Below, one piece after another: positions 19,363 through 28,654 of a stretch of DNA of 64,000 bases. The notes beneath the pieces were generated by a model. It searched no databases and was not told the DNA's origin. It saw only the letters and a program-made list of their open reading frames with translations. Within the stretch, counting starts at the first letter, position 1; every line of letters starts with the position of its first letter. The translations under genes were made by a program, and so were the position numbers. Source of the DNA: Marmoricola sp. Leaf446 (GTDB taxonomy: Bacteria > Actinomycetota > Actinomycetes > Propionibacteriales > Nocardioidaceae); the NCBI RefSeq assembly GCF_001424755.1, contig NZ_LMRF01000001.1:1608468-1672467 (forward strand), read 5' to 3'.

Positions 19363-20606
19363 TGGCGGACCTGCTGTGGCCCGGTGACGAGCGCGCCGGC
19401 GAGGTCTTCACCGACTCCGCCCTGCTGCACGGCCTGGTCGCGGTGGAGCAGGCGTGGCTCGACGTGCTCGTCGACCGCGGCATCGCCCCGCCCGCGGCCC
19501 GTCGCGACCTCACCTCGCTCGTCACCTCGGCCGACGTCACCCTGGTCGCCTCGCGCGCGGAGTCCAGCGGCAACCCGTTGGTGCCGCTCCTCACGCTGCT
19601 GCGCGAACGCGGGGGCCGTCCGGTGGCCGACCCCGGCCGCTGGCTGCACCGGGGGCTGACCAGCCAGGACGTCGTCGACACCGCGCTCGTGCTGGGCGCC
19701 CGCACCACCACGCGCCAGCTGCTGGGCACGCTGGACCGCCAGGTCGCCGCGCTCGCGACGCTGGCCGAGCGGCACCGCGACGACCTCATGGCCGGCCGCA
19801 CCCTGACCCAGCACGCCGTGCCCCTCACCTTCGGGCTCAAGGCGGCGCAGTGGCTGCGCGGGGTGCTCGACGCCCGCGACGCGCTGCGCGGCCTCCGCTT
19901 CCCGGTGCAGGTCGGCGGCGCCGCCGGCACCCTGGCCGCGGTGGCCGAGATCGCGGGCGGCCCCGACGCCGCCCTGGACGCGGCCGCCGACCTCGCCCGC
20001 GGGCTCGGCCTCGAGGCCTCGCCGCCGTGGCACACCGTCCGCACCCCGTTCACGGCGTACGCCGACGCGCTGGTCCGCACCACCGACGCGCTCGGCCACG
20101 TCGCCAACGACGTGCTGGTGCTGGCCCGCCCCGAGGTCGGGGAGCTCGCCGAGCCGGCGGTCGCCGGGCGCGGCGGCTCCTCGACCATGCCGCAGAAGGC
20201 CAACCCCGTGCTCAGCGTGCTCGTGCGCCGCGCGGCGCTGGCCGCGCCCGCCCTGGCGGCGCAGCTCCACCTGGCCGCCGCCGAGGCGGTCGACGAGCGG
20301 CCCGACGGCGGGTGGCACACCGAGTGGGCCACGCTGGCGACGCTGTCGCGCCGCACGCTCGTGGCCGCCTCGCAGGCCGCCGAGGTGCTCGAGGGCCTGC
20401 ACGTCGACACCGGCGCCATGAGCGCCCTGGTCGCGCAGCGGTCCTCGGCCCTGCTGGCCGAGCGCCGCAGCATGCGCGAGCTGACCGCGCCGCCCGCGGG
20501 CTCCACCCGGCCCCGGCCCGAGGACGACTTCGACCCGGCGCACTACCTGGGCGCCACCGCGAGCATCATCGACGGCGTGCTCGCCCGCGCCCGTGAGGAG
20601 AACTAG
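19362..20606 (+). CDS. pcaB: 3-carboxy-cis,cis-muconate cycloisomerase
   Basis: This 414-residue protein belongs to the fumarase/aspartase superfamily and lactonises 3-carboxy-cis,cis-muconate to 4-carboxymuconolactone. The superfamily signature GSSTMPQKANP is present, as is the second conserved region HRGLTSQDVVDTA, whose catalytic residues match the family. It is overlapped by pcaG at the start and abuts pcaL at the end (no gap). The length is slightly short of some PcaB proteins (about 450) but all three superfamily regions are present. Confidence 0.95.
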   Translation: MADLLWPGDERAGEVFTDSALLHGLVAVEQAWLDVLVDRGIAPPAARRDLTSLVTSADVTLVASRAESSGNPLVPLLTLLRERGGRPVADPGRWLHRGLTSQDVVDTALVLGARTTTRQLLGTLDRQVAALATLAERHRDDLMAGRTLTQHAVPLTFGLKAAQWLRGVLDARDALRGLRFPVQVGGAAGTLAAVAEIAGGPDAALDAAADLARGLGLEASPPWHTVRTPFTAYADALVRTTDALGHVANDVLVLARPEVGELAEPAVAGRGGSSTMPQKANPVLSVLVRRAALAAPALAAQLHLAAAEAVDERPDGGWHTEWATLATLSRRTLVAASQAAEVLEGLHVDTGAMSALVAQRSSALLAERRSMRELTAPPAGSTRPRPEDDFDPAHYLGATASIIDGVLARAREEN

Positions 20607-21863
20607 ATGGACGCCCCCACCGTGACCGCCGCGCGGCTGACCGGCGCCGCCCACCGCGAGCGGCTGCCGCTGCTCGTGCTGGGCCCCTCGCTCGGCACCT
20701 CCGCCGCGACCCTGTGGACCGGGTGCGCCCGGGCCGGGCTGACCGAGGTCTTCGACGTGCTGGCCTGGGACCTCCCCGGCCACGGCTACAACCACTCCGT
20801 GCCCGAGCAGCCGTTCACCGTGGCCGACCTCGCCGCGGGCGTGCTCCGCGTGGTCGAGGACGTCCTGGAGCAGCGCGGCGAGCTGGGCGGCGGCTTCGCC
20901 TACGCCGGCGACTCGGTCGGCGGCGCGGTCGGCCTGCAGCTGCTGCTCGACCACCCCGGCCGGGTCACCTCGGCGGTGCTGCTGTGCACCGGCGCGCAGA
21001 TCGGCGAGCCCGCGATGTGGGAGGGCCGGGTCGGCCAGGTGAGCGTCTCCGGGACCGCCGTGATGGTGGCGGGGTCGGCCGAGCGCTGGTTCGCCCCGGG
21101 CTTCCTCGAGCGCTCCCTGGAGACCGGGTCGGCGCTGCTGCACGCGCTGGCCGAGGCCGACGACCGGGGGTACGCCCTGGTCTGCCAGGCGCTGGCCGGG
21201 TTCGACGTACGCCCCCGGCTGGGCGAGGTCGGCGCGCCCGTCCTCGCCGTGGCCGGCGTCCACGACGTGGCCACGCCCCCGGCGAAGCTCCAGGAGGTCG
21301 CCGACGGCGTCCGCGACGGCCGCTACGTCGAGCTCGCCGACACCGCCCACCTGGCACCGGCCGAGCAGCCCGAGCGGGTCGCGGCGCTGATCCGCCAGCA
21401 CGTGCTGGGCGAGGACCCCGCGCCGGAGCCCGGCGCCGGCGACGACGCCGGTGACGACGGGCGCCACGCCGCCGGCATGGTCGTACGCCGGGAGGTGCTG
21501 GGCGACGCCCACGTCGACCGCGCGATCGCGGCCACCACCGACTTCACGGCCGACTTCCAGCGCTTCATCACCGAGTACGCCTGGGGCGGGGTCTGGACCC
21601 GCCCGGGCCTGGACCGCCGCAGCCGCTCGATGATCACCCTCACCGCCCTCGTCGCCCGGGGCCACCACGAGGAGCTCGCGATGCACGTGCGGGCCGCGAT
21701 CACCAACGGCCTGACCGTCGCCGAGATCCGTGAGGTGCTCCTGCAGAGCGCGATCTACTGCGGCGTCCCGGACGCCAACTCCGCCTTCCGCGTCGCGCAG
21801 CAGGTCCTCACCGACCTGGGCGTCGACACCACCGACCTGGCCCCCACCGGAGGAACCCGATGA
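20607..21863 (+). CDS. pcaL: PcaL: enol-lactone hydrolase / carboxymuconolactone decarboxylase fusion
   Basis: This 418-residue fusion does two consecutive steps. The N-terminal part (residues 1-260) is an alpha/beta hydrolase with nucleophile Ser103 in YAGDSVGGAVG and a likely catalytic His in DTAHLAP: the 3-oxoadipate enol-lactonase (PcaD). The C-terminal part (about 290-410) is 4-carboxymuconolactone decarboxylase (PcaC) with TRPGLDRRSRSMITL and REVLLQSAIYCGVP. PcaL fusions are known from Streptomyces and Rhodococcus. The decarboxylase acts first although it is placed second. The linker of about 25 residues is rich in Gly, Ala and Asp. The stop overlaps the pcaF start. Confidence 0.95.
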   Translation: MDAPTVTAARLTGAAHRERLPLLVLGPSLGTSAATLWTGCARAGLTEVFDVLAWDLPGHGYNHSVPEQPFTVADLAAGVLRVVEDVLEQRGELGGGFAYAGDSVGGAVGLQLLLDHPGRVTSAVLLCTGAQIGEPAMWEGRVGQVSVSGTAVMVAGSAERWFAPGFLERSLETGSALLHALAEADDRGYALVCQALAGFDVRPRLGEVGAPVLAVAGVHDVATPPAKLQEVADGVRDGRYVELADTAHLAPAEQPERVAALIRQHVLGEDPAPEPGAGDDAGDDGRHAAGMVVRREVLGDAHVDRAIAATTDFTADFQRFITEYAWGGVWTRPGLDRRSRSMITLTALVARGHHEELAMHVRAAITNGLTVAEIREVLLQSAIYCGVPDANSAFRVAQQVLTDLGVDTTDLAPTGGTR

Positions 21864-23062
21864 GCAACCCCACCCACGCCGCGTTCGTCTACGACGCGGT
21901 CCGCACCCCGTTCGGCAAGTTCGGCGGCGCGTACGCCGGCACCCGGCCCGACGACCTCGCCGCGACCGTCCTGAAGGCGGTCCTGGAGCGGACCCCCGGC
22001 CTCGACCCGGCGGCCGTCGACGAGGTCGTCCTCGGCAACGCCAACGGCGCCGGCGAGGAGAACCGGAACGTCGCCCGGATGGCCACGCTGCTGGCCGGGC
22101 TCCCGGTCTCGGTGCCGGGCGTGACCGTCAACCGGCTCTGCGGCTCCTCGCTCGACGCCGCGATGATCGGCTCCCGCCAGGTCGAGACCGGCGACGCCGA
22201 GGTCGTGCTGACCGGCGGCGTGGAGTCGATGACCCGCGCGCCCTGGGTGCTGCCCAAGCCCAGCCGCGCCTTCCCGGCCGGCAACCTCGAGGCCGTCTCG
22301 ACCGCGCTGGGCTGGCGGTTCGTCAACCCCCAGATGCCCGAGGAGTGGACGGTCTCGCTGGGCGAGGCCAACGAGCAGCTGGTCGAGCGGTTCGGCATCT
22401 CGCGCGAGCGGCAGGACGAGTTCGCCGTCTCCTCGCACCGCCGCGCCCACCAGGCGTGGGAGGACGGCTTCTACGACGACCTCACCGTCGTCGTCGAGGG
22501 CAGCGAGCTGACCCGCGACGAGGGCGTCCGCGCGTCGGCCGACGTCGACTCGTTGGCGAGGCTGCGCCCGTCGTTCCGCAAGGACGGCACCATCACCCCC
22601 GGCAACGCCTCCCCGCTCTCCGACGGCGCCTCCGCGGTGCTGCTCGGCAGCGAGGCGGCCGCGGCCGCCCTCGGGCGCGACCCGCTGGCGCGCATCGCCG
22701 GCCGGGCCGCCCACGCGCTCGAGCCGCAGGCCTTCGGCTACGCCCCCGTCGAGGCGGCCGAGAAGGCACTCGCCCGGGCCGGCATCGGCTGGTCCGACGT
22801 CGGCGCCGTCGAGCTCAACGAGGCCTTCGCGGTGCAGTCGCTGGCCTGCCTGGACGCCTGGAAGGTCGACCCGGAGATCGTCAACACCCGCGGCGGCGCC
22901 ATCGCCGTGGGTCACCCGCTGGGCGCCTCCGGCGGCCGCATCCTCGGCACGCTGGCCAAGGTGCTGCGCACCGAGGGCCGCCGCTGGGGCGTCGCCGCGA
23001 TCTGCATCGGGGTCGGCCAGGGCCTGGCCGTGGTGCTGGAGAACCCCGGGGCGGCGTCGTGA
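21860..23062 (+). CDS. pcaF: 3-oxoadipyl-CoA thiolase
   Basis: This 400-residue thiolase cleaves 3-oxoadipyl-CoA to succinyl-CoA and acetyl-CoA. The nucleophilic cysteine lies in TVNRLCGSSLDAAM, the active His in GHPLGASGGR, and the C-terminal cysteine in ICIGVGQG. The specificity follows from the operon, since thiolases of this group look alike; a general acetyl-CoA acetyltransferase would have the same motifs. Both ends overlap neighbouring genes by 4 bp. Confidence 0.93.
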   Translation: MSNPTHAAFVYDAVRTPFGKFGGAYAGTRPDDLAATVLKAVLERTPGLDPAAVDEVVLGNANGAGEENRNVARMATLLAGLPVSVPGVTVNRLCGSSLDAAMIGSRQVETGDAEVVLTGGVESMTRAPWVLPKPSRAFPAGNLEAVSTALGWRFVNPQMPEEWTVSLGEANEQLVERFGISRERQDEFAVSSHRRAHQAWEDGFYDDLTVVVEGSELTRDEGVRASADVDSLARLRPSFRKDGTITPGNASPLSDGASAVLLGSEAAAAALGRDPLARIAGRAAHALEPQAFGYAPVEAAEKALARAGIGWSDVGAVELNEAFAVQSLACLDAWKVDPEIVNTRGGAIAVGHPLGASGGRILGTLAKVLRTEGRRWGVAAICIGVGQGLAVVLENPGAAS

Positions 23063-23745
23063 CCGACGTCCTCGAGGCGACCGACGCGACGGACGCCGCA
23101 GCAGTGGCCGACGCCGCGGTCGCCGACGTCCCGGATGGCGCGACCGTGCTGATCGGCGGCTTCGGCGCCGCCGGCCAGCCGGTGGAGCTGATCGACGCGC
23201 TGCGTCGCCGCGGCGCCCGCGACCTGACGGTGGTCAACAACAACGCCGGCAACGGCGACACCGGGCTCGCGGCGCTGCTGGCCTCCGGCGCGGTGCGCAA
23301 GATGGTCTGCTCGTTCCCCCGCCAGAGCGACTCGTGGGTCTTCGACGACCTCTACCGCGCCGGCAAGATCGAGCTCGAGGTGGTGCCGCAGGGCAACCTG
23401 GCCGAGCGGATGCGCGCGGCCGGCGCCGGGATCGGCGCGTTCTTCTCCCCCACCGGCGTCGGCACGCCGCTCGCGGAGGGCAAGGAGGAGCGCACCATCG
23501 ACGGGCGCCGCTACGTCCTGGAGCTGCCGATCAGGGGCGACTACGCCCTGGTCAAGGCCCACGTGGCCGACCGGACGGGCAACCTCGTCTACCGCAAGAC
23601 CGCCCGCAACTTCGGACCGGTGATGGCCACCGCGGCCACCACCACCGTGGTGCAGGTCAGCCGCGTCGTGGCGACCGGCGAGCTCGACCCGGAGGTCGTC
23701 GTGACCCCCGGCATCTACGTCGACCGAGTGGTGGTGACCCCGTGA
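23059..23745 (+). CDS. pcaI: 3-oxoadipate CoA-transferase, subunit A
   Basis: This 228-residue chain is the alpha subunit of a family I CoA-transferase that moves CoA from succinyl-CoA to 3-oxoadipate. The GGFGAAGQPVELIDAL and NNNAGNGDTGLAALL motifs and the ARNFGPVMATAA tail are typical. An N-terminal extension of about 20 residues rich in Ala/Asp precedes the domain. The GTG start overlaps the pcaF stop. Confidence 0.93.
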   Translation: MTDVLEATDATDAAAVADAAVADVPDGATVLIGGFGAAGQPVELIDALRRRGARDLTVVNNNAGNGDTGLAALLASGAVRKMVCSFPRQSDSWVFDDLYRAGKIELEVVPQGNLAERMRAAGAGIGAFFSPTGVGTPLAEGKEERTIDGRRYVLELPIRGDYALVKAHVADRTGNLVYRKTARNFGPVMATAATTTVVQVSRVVATGELDPEVVVTPGIYVDRVVVTP

Positions 23746-24374
23746 GCGACCGCCTCACCAAGGACCAGATCGCGGCGATGATCGCCGACGACATCCCCAC
23801 CGGCGCGTTCGTCAACCTCGGCATCGGTCAGCCCACGCTGGTCGCCGACCACCTCGACCTCGAGCGCGGCGTGGTGCTGCACACCGAGAACGGCATGCTC
23901 GGCATGGGCCGGGCCGCGGTGGGCGACGAGGTCGACCCCGACCTGATCAACGCCGGCAAGATCCCCGTGGTGGAGACGCCGGGGGCGTCGTACTTCCACC
24001 ACGCCGACTCCTTCGCGATGATGCGCGGCGGTCACCTCGACGTCTGCGTGCTCGGCGCCTTCCAGGTCGCGGTCAACGGCGACCTGGCCAACTGGCACAC
24101 CGGCGCGCCCGACGCGATCCCGGCCGTCGGCGGGGCGATGGACCTCGCCATCGGCGCCAAGGACGTGTTCGTGATGATGACGCTCTTCGGCAAGGACGGC
24201 GCGTCCAAGCTGGTGCGTGAGTGCACCTACCCGCTCACCGGCGTGGCCTGCGTCAGCCGGGTCTACACCGAACACGGCGTCTTCGAGATCACGCCGGCCG
24301 GCGTACGACTGAGGGAGCCGTACGGCGCGACCCTCGAGGAGCTCGAGGACCGCACCGGCCTCCCCCTCCGCTGA
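23742..24374 (+). CDS. pcaJ: 3-oxoadipate CoA-transferase, subunit B
   Basis: This 210-residue beta subunit contains the catalytic glutamate in the HTENGMLGMG motif, and the GAFQVAVNGDLANW segment common to the family. With PcaI it activates 3-oxoadipate. It is the last gene of the pca operon. The stop is followed at once by a hairpin-forming repeat (24376-24450) that may end transcription between this gene and the convergent dehydrogenase gene. Confidence 0.94.
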   Translation: MSDRLTKDQIAAMIADDIPTGAFVNLGIGQPTLVADHLDLERGVVLHTENGMLGMGRAAVGDEVDPDLINAGKIPVVETPGASYFHHADSFAMMRGGHLDVCVLGAFQVAVNGDLANWHTGAPDAIPAVGGAMDLAIGAKDVFVMMTLFGKDGASKLVRECTYPLTGVACVSRVYTEHGVFEITPAGVRLREPYGATLEELEDRTGLPLR

Positions 24375-24375
24375 C

Positions 24376-24450
24376 CGGGCACTCCCAGCACGTCCACGAC
24401 CGCCGAGCGGGCACTCCTGGCACGTCCAGGAGCGCCGAGCGGGCGATCCG
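24376..24450 (+). repeat. Tandem 32-bp repeat with hairpin, between convergent genes
   Basis: Two units of 32 bp (24376-24407 and 24408-24439) and the start of a third follow each other without a gap. The units begin CGGGCACTCC and end CGCCGAG. Unit 2 folds as CTCCTGG-CACGT-CCAGGAG, a perfect 7-bp stem, so the array may act as a two-way terminator. The joint CGCCGAGCGGGCA recurs in the opposite orientation at 25369-25458. Confidence 0.75.
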
Positions 24451-24453
24451 TGC

Positions 24454-25317
24454 TCAGTGCGCGGCGTACGTCGCGGCCATGTCCTCGTCGCCGTGGCCCG
24501 CGTCGACGGCGCGGGCGAGGTGGTCGCGGATGCCCGGCATCGCGGCCAGGTCGACCCCGGCGGACCCGGCCGCCGCCAGGATGAGGTCGACGTCCTTGAG
24601 CGCGCCCGACAGCGCGAAGGCCGGCTCGTAGCTGCCGGCGAGCATCGCCTTGCCCTTGAGCTGGACGTACGGCGCGTCCATCGCCCCGCCGCTGACAGCC
24701 TCGAGGAACAGCGCGGGGTCGAGACCCAGCTCGCGGGTCAGCGTCAACGAGTCGGCGACGCCCTCCAGCACGGTCACGACCCACGCGTTGGCGGCCAGCT
24801 TGAGCCGGCTGCCGCCGCCGGGCTCCTCGGCGACCCAGATGGTCCGGCTGCCGACGGCGTCGAGGACCGGCGCCACCCGGTCGCGCACGTCGCTCGGCCC
24901 GGCCGCGAGCACCACCAGGGCACCGTCCTCGGCCGGCTTCTTGGTGCCCAGCACGGGGGCGTCGACCAACATGACGCCCAGGTCGGCGGCCAGCGCCACC
25001 ACGCGGTCGGAGCCCTCGACGCCGATGGTGCTCTGCTGCAGCCACACCGTGTCGGCACCGAGGTGGCCGCGCAGCTGCTCCATGGTGTCCACGACGCTGT
25101 CGGCGTCGTACAGCATGGTGACCACGACGTCGGCGCCCTCGACCGCGGAGACCAGGTCGTCGGCCACGGTGGCCACGTCGGCCAGCGGCCGTGCCTTCTC
25201 AGGACTGCGGTTCCAGACCGTCAGCGGCAGGCCGGCGGCGGCGATGTTGCGCGCCATCCCGGCGCCCATGGTGCCGGTGCCGAGCAGGGCGACGGACGGG
25301 GTGGAGCTGCTGGACAT
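24454..25317 (-). CDS. NAD(P)-dependent 3-hydroxyacid dehydrogenase (HIBADH family)
   Basis: This 287-residue protein has an N-terminal dinucleotide-binding fold with GTGTMGAGMARNI near residues 13-25 and the NRSPEK loop after strand 2, which favours NADP. A later KLAANAW segment has the lysine that is catalytic in beta-hydroxyacid dehydrogenases, and DAPVLGTKKPAEDG stands where the substrate signature is found. Relatives act on 3-hydroxyisobutyrate, tartronate semialdehyde or similar acids; the substrate cannot be named. It is a single gene framed on both sides by repeats of the same family in opposite orientation. Confidence 0.85.
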   Translation of the reverse strand: MSSSSTPSVALLGTGTMGAGMARNIAAAGLPLTVWNRSPEKARPLADVATVADDLVSAVEGADVVVTMLYDADSVVDTMEQLRGHLGADTVWLQQSTIGVEGSDRVVALAADLGVMLVDAPVLGTKKPAEDGALVVLAAGPSDVRDRVAPVLDAVGSRTIWVAEEPGGGSRLKLAANAWVVTVLEGVADSLTLTRELGLDPALFLEAVSGGAMDAPYVQLKGKAMLAGSYEPAFALSGALKDVDLILAAAGSAGVDLAAMPGIRDHLARAVDAGHGDEDMAATYAAH

Positions 25318-25368
25318 GCGGGGTCCTCTCGAGCGGGTCGGGCGGTCAGGGGGCCCGTACCCCGCACC

Positions 25369-25458
25369 GCGCGCGACAACTGCCCGCTCGGCGCCCCTGC
25401 GCGCGCGAGAGCTGCCCGGTCGGCGTGCTCGGGCGGGCGGCGATTGCCCGGTCGGCGT
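25369..25458 (-). repeat. Three tandem copies of an approx. 31-bp repeat
   Basis: Three near-copies start at about 25369, 25399 and 25431. Each reads GCGCGCGA or a variant, then CTGCCCG, then CTCGGCG or GTCGGCG. The minus-strand core CGCCGAGCGGGCA equals the joint of the array at 24376-24450, so the two arrays face each other across the dehydrogenase gene. The rest of this 144-bp gap shows nothing else. Confidence 0.65.
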
Positions 25459-25461
25459 GGG

Positions 25462-26472
25462 CTAGAGGTTGCGGAGCCTCGGGAGGACGTCGCGGCCGAA
25501 GTCGCGCAGGAAGGTCTCCTGGTCGTGGCCGGGGGCGTGGAAGACGAGGTGCTCGAAGCCGGCCTCGAGGTAGGGGCGGACGTCCTCGACGACGGCGTCG
25601 GGGTCGGTCTCGACGATCCAGCGCTGGGCGACCTGCTCGATCGGCAGCTCGTCGGCCACGCGGGCCATCTCGACCGGGTCGTCGACGCCGTGCTTCTGCT
25701 CGGGGGTGAGCGACAGCGGCGCCCAGAAGCGGCAGTTCTCCAGCGCCTGCTCACGGGTCGCGGCGTACGACAGCTTGATCTCGATGGTGCGGTCGATGGT
25801 CGCGGGGTCGCGGTCCCCGGCCTCGGCGCCCTCGAGCACGGCCGGGAGCAGCTTGTCGGTGTAGAGCTCCATGCCCTTGCCGCTGGTGCAGATGAAGCCG
25901 TCGCCGGCGCGGCCGGCGTACTTCGCCACGACGGGTCCGCCTGCGGCGACGTAGACGGGCACGCCGCCCTCGGGCCGGTCGTAGACGGTCGCGTCGACGG
26001 TGCGGTAGTAGTCGCCGTCGAAGCTGACCCGCTCCCCCGCCCACAGCGCGCGCATCAGCCGCACCGACTCGCGCAGCCGCGCGAACCGCTCCTTGAACTC
26101 CGGCCACGCCGCGCCCGACACGGCCGTCTCGTTGAGCGCCTCGCCGGTGCCGACGCCGAGCAGCACGCGATCGGGGTAGAGCGAGCCCAGCGTGCCGAAG
26201 GCCTGGGCGAGCACGGCCGGGTTGTAGCGGAAGGTCGGGGTGAGCACCGAGGTACCCATCACGATCCGCTCGGTGCGCTCACCGAGCGCGGCCAGCAGCG
26301 ACATGGCGTACGGCGCGTGGCCGTCGACGTGGCGCCACGGCTGGAAGTGGTCGGAGACCATCACGCTGTCGAGCCCCACCTCCTCGGCGAGGACGCCGAG
26401 CTCCACGAGCCGACGGGGGTCGAACTGCTCGGCCGAGGCCTTGTATCCGATGCGCACGCTCACGCCGGTCAC
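25462..26472 (-). CDS. fgd: F420-dependent glucose-6-phosphate dehydrogenase
   Basis: This 336-residue luciferase-fold enzyme oxidises glucose-6-phosphate to 6-phosphogluconolactone and reduces coenzyme F420, supplying F420H2. It has the same length as M. tuberculosis Fgd1 and keeps its most typical stretches: [55 protein letters not shown] and [10 protein letters not shown]. These contain the F420 and phosphate-binding residues known from Fgd1. I place the start at the GTG at 26472, which overlaps the stop of the sensor kinase gene; a GTG at 26463 is the alternative. The cell must therefore make F420. Confidence 0.93.
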   Translation of the reverse strand: MTGVSVRIGYKASAEQFDPRRLVELGVLAEEVGLDSVMVSDHFQPWRHVDGHAPYAMSLLAALGERTERIVMGTSVLTPTFRYNPAVLAQAFGTLGSLYPDRVLLGVGTGEALNETAVSGAAWPEFKERFARLRESVRLMRALWAGERVSFDGDYYRTVDATVYDRPEGGVPVYVAAGGPVVAKYAGRAGDGFICTSGKGMELYTDKLLPAVLEGAEAGDRDPATIDRTIEIKLSYAATREQALENCRFWAPLSLTPEQKHGVDDPVEMARVADELPIEQVAQRWIVETDPDAVVEDVRPYLEAGFEHLVFHAPGHDQETFLRDFGRDVLPRLRNL

Positions 26473-28565
26473 TGTGCCACGGCGTCCCCCGACGGGGGCA
26501 GTGGCAGCCAGACCCGCAGGCACGTGCCTCCCTCGGGACCGGCCTCGACCTCGAGGTGACCGCCAGCCACCGCGGCGCGGTCGCGCATCCCGGCCAGGCC
26601 GAGGTGCCCGGGGCGCGACTCGTCGTGGCCGGCCTCGATGCCGCGCCCGTCGTCGACCACGCTCACCGCCACCCCGTGCTCGTCGGTCCGCACGTCGACG
26701 TGGACGTGGGTGGCGTCGGCGTGCTTGCGCGCGTTGACCAGCGCCTCCTTGGCCACGCGGTAGGCCGTGACGCGGGTGGCCTCGGGCAGCACGGCCGTCC
26801 GCTCGCCGTGGACGGTCCAGGTCACCCCGACCTCCCCCAGCACGTACGACGCGGCCTCCTCCAGCGCCGTCACCAGGTCCGTACGCCGGGCCGGCGACTC
26901 CAGGTCGAAGAGCAGGTGCCGCAACCGGGCGGTCGCCCCCGCCACCGTCTCCTGCACGGTCGCCAGCGACCGGCGCTGCTCGTCGTCGAGGTGCTCGTCG
27001 AGCTGGCGCTCCAGCAGCCCGAGCCGCAGCTGCACCGCGGCCAGCGCCTGCACCGAGTCGTCGTGGACGTCGGCGGCGATCCGGGCGCGCTCGTCGTCCT
27101 GCACCTCGACCAGCCGGGTCAGCAGCTGCTGGCGCTCGTCGGCGAGCCGCTGCAGCTGGCGCTGCGCCTCGTCCATCTCGGTGACGTCGCGCTGGATGCT
27201 GCCGAGCGCGAACGCCTGGCCGGTGCTGGGGCTGCGCATCACGAAGCTGTGGCTGAGCACCGGCACCGGCTCCTCGCCGCCCTGGTGCCGCAGCCAGGTG
27301 CGCGACTCGAAGTGGCCGGAGGAGCGCAGCCGCGGCATCGCCACCGACCGCGACCGCTCGAGCTCCTCGTCGGGACGGAACGCCTCGTAGCTCATCCCGC
27401 GCACGTCGGCCTCCGCCGGGATGCCGGTCAGCGCCCGCCCGGCCGGGTTGAGGTAGAGCAGCCGCCCGTCGAGGCCGGCGATGGCGATGAAGTCGTCGGA
27501 GGCCTCCACCAGCGCCGCGAACCGCTGCCGCTCCTGGGCGCTGAAGCCCAGCATCGTGTCGGTCTCCTGCTGGTCCTCGCGCAGCGTCAGCAGGCCGCGG
27601 CCCATGGCGACCACGACGGCGCTCGTCAGCAGCACCTGGGCGAGGACCGACGGGCGGTCGTCGACGACCTCGACGACCAGCAGCCCCACCAGCGAGAAGA
27701 CGGCGAGCACGGCGGTCCAGGCGATCCCGGGGGCGGTGATGGACCGCGTCGTCTGGTCCGGCTCCGCGGCCACTCCTGGCTCGGGACGGTCCTGGAGGTC
27801 GGCCGCGGACGCCCAGGGGGCGAGGCAGACGAGCGCGGTGCCGACGTACGCCAGGGCGGAGACGGGGGTGCCGGGGCGCCACACGCCCTCGTTGACCATC
27901 AGCAGGTAGGTCACGTCGACCGCGGCGGAGACCACGATGCCGGCCAGCAGCACCAGGTCGGGCCGCTCCGCCCGGCAGCCGGCCGCCACGAGGGCCGCCA
28001 CGAGGACGAGCGCCACCACGTCGAGCAGCGGGTAGGCCAGGTTGACCCCCACGGCCGCGGGCGGCGTGCCGGGGGCGTCGGCGGCGCGCAGCACCGGGAC
28101 GACGACGGCCAGGGCCAGGCCCGCGGCCGCCAGCGCACCGACGAGCCCGTCGAGGAGGAGGAGCCGGGAGAGCGCGGACGCCCGACCGTGGCGGGCGCGC
28201 GAGGCGAGCGCCACGAGCAGGAGCAGCGCGCTGGTGATCCAGAAGCCGTCGCTGACCGAGGGGTACGGGATCGGCTGCTGCGTGCGGACCACGCTGAAGA
28301 ACAGCAGGAAGGCGATGCTGCGGGCCGTCACGGCCGCCGCGACCAGCCCCCACAGCAGCCGGTCGCGGCGCACCAGCAGCGGACGCAGCACGGCCAGGGC
28401 CGCCATCAGGACGTACGCCGTGCCCTGCAGCCAGCCGTCGACCGGCACCCAGAAGCCGGGCCGGGACCGCACGCCGGGCACCGTGGTGGCGGCGAAGACG
28501 ACGCCGACGAGCACGACGGCGGTGACCAGCACGCGCGCGGCGAGGGGACGGCGTACGACGGACAC
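26469..28565 (-). CDS. Membrane sensor histidine kinase with PAS domain (NarL-type, orphan)
   Basis: The protein has 698 residues: about nine membrane segments (residues 10-325), a PAS domain near 345-460 ([19 protein letters not shown]), a short coil and a HisKA_3-type dimerisation helix with His501 in [19 protein letters not shown] HATPase_c domain follows, with [13 protein letters not shown] (N box), VDDGRGI (G1) and [10 protein letters not shown]. Such kinases normally pair with LuxR-type response regulators, but none is next to it; the next gene, coupled by a GTGA overlap, is fgd. The signal is unknown. The GTG at 28565 follows a G-rich possible ribosome binding site. Confidence 0.88.
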   Translation of the reverse strand: MSVVRRPLAARVLVTAVVLVGVVFAATTVPGVRSRPGFWVPVDGWLQGTAYVLMAALAVLRPLLVRRDRLLWGLVAAAVTARSIAFLLFFSVVRTQQPIPYPSVSDGFWITSALLLLVALASRARHGRASALSRLLLLDGLVGALAAAGLALAVVVPVLRAADAPGTPPAAVGVNLAYPLLDVVALVLVAALVAAGCRAERPDLVLLAGIVVSAAVDVTYLLMVNEGVWRPGTPVSALAYVGTALVCLAPWASAADLQDRPEPGVAAEPDQTTRSITAPGIAWTAVLAVFSLVGLLVVEVVDDRPSVLAQVLLTSAVVVAMGRGLLTLREDQQETDTMLGFSAQERQRFAALVEASDDFIAIAGLDGRLLYLNPAGRALTGIPAEADVRGMSYEAFRPDEELERSRSVAMPRLRSSGHFESRTWLRHQGGEEPVPVLSHSFVMRSPSTGQAFALGSIQRDVTEMDEAQRQLQRLADERQQLLTRLVEVQDDERARIAADVHDDSVQALAAVQLRLGLLERQLDEHLDDEQRRSLATVQETVAGATARLRHLLFDLESPARRTDLVTALEEAASYVLGEVGVTWTVHGERTAVLPEATRVTAYRVAKEALVNARKHADATHVHVDVRTDEHGVAVSVVDDGRGIEAGHDESRPGHLGLAGMRDRAAVAGGHLEVEAGPEGGTCLRVWLPLPPSGDAVAQ

Positions 28566-28654
28566 GGGACCCCCCTCGTGATCGTGCCCGTCCCGCGCGC
28601 GACCGCCCGGGACGTCGGCCCACGATATACGCCGCTCGGCCCGGCGCACCCGGC

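Noticed and set aside
24376-24450. CRISPR array
   Set aside because: The 32-bp units are directly adjacent without spacers, and no cas genes are present.
28590-28650. Further copy of the 31-bp repeat
   Set aside because: It shares only GCGCGCGACCG and similar GC-rich fragments with the arrays; the CGCCGAGCGGGCA core is absent.
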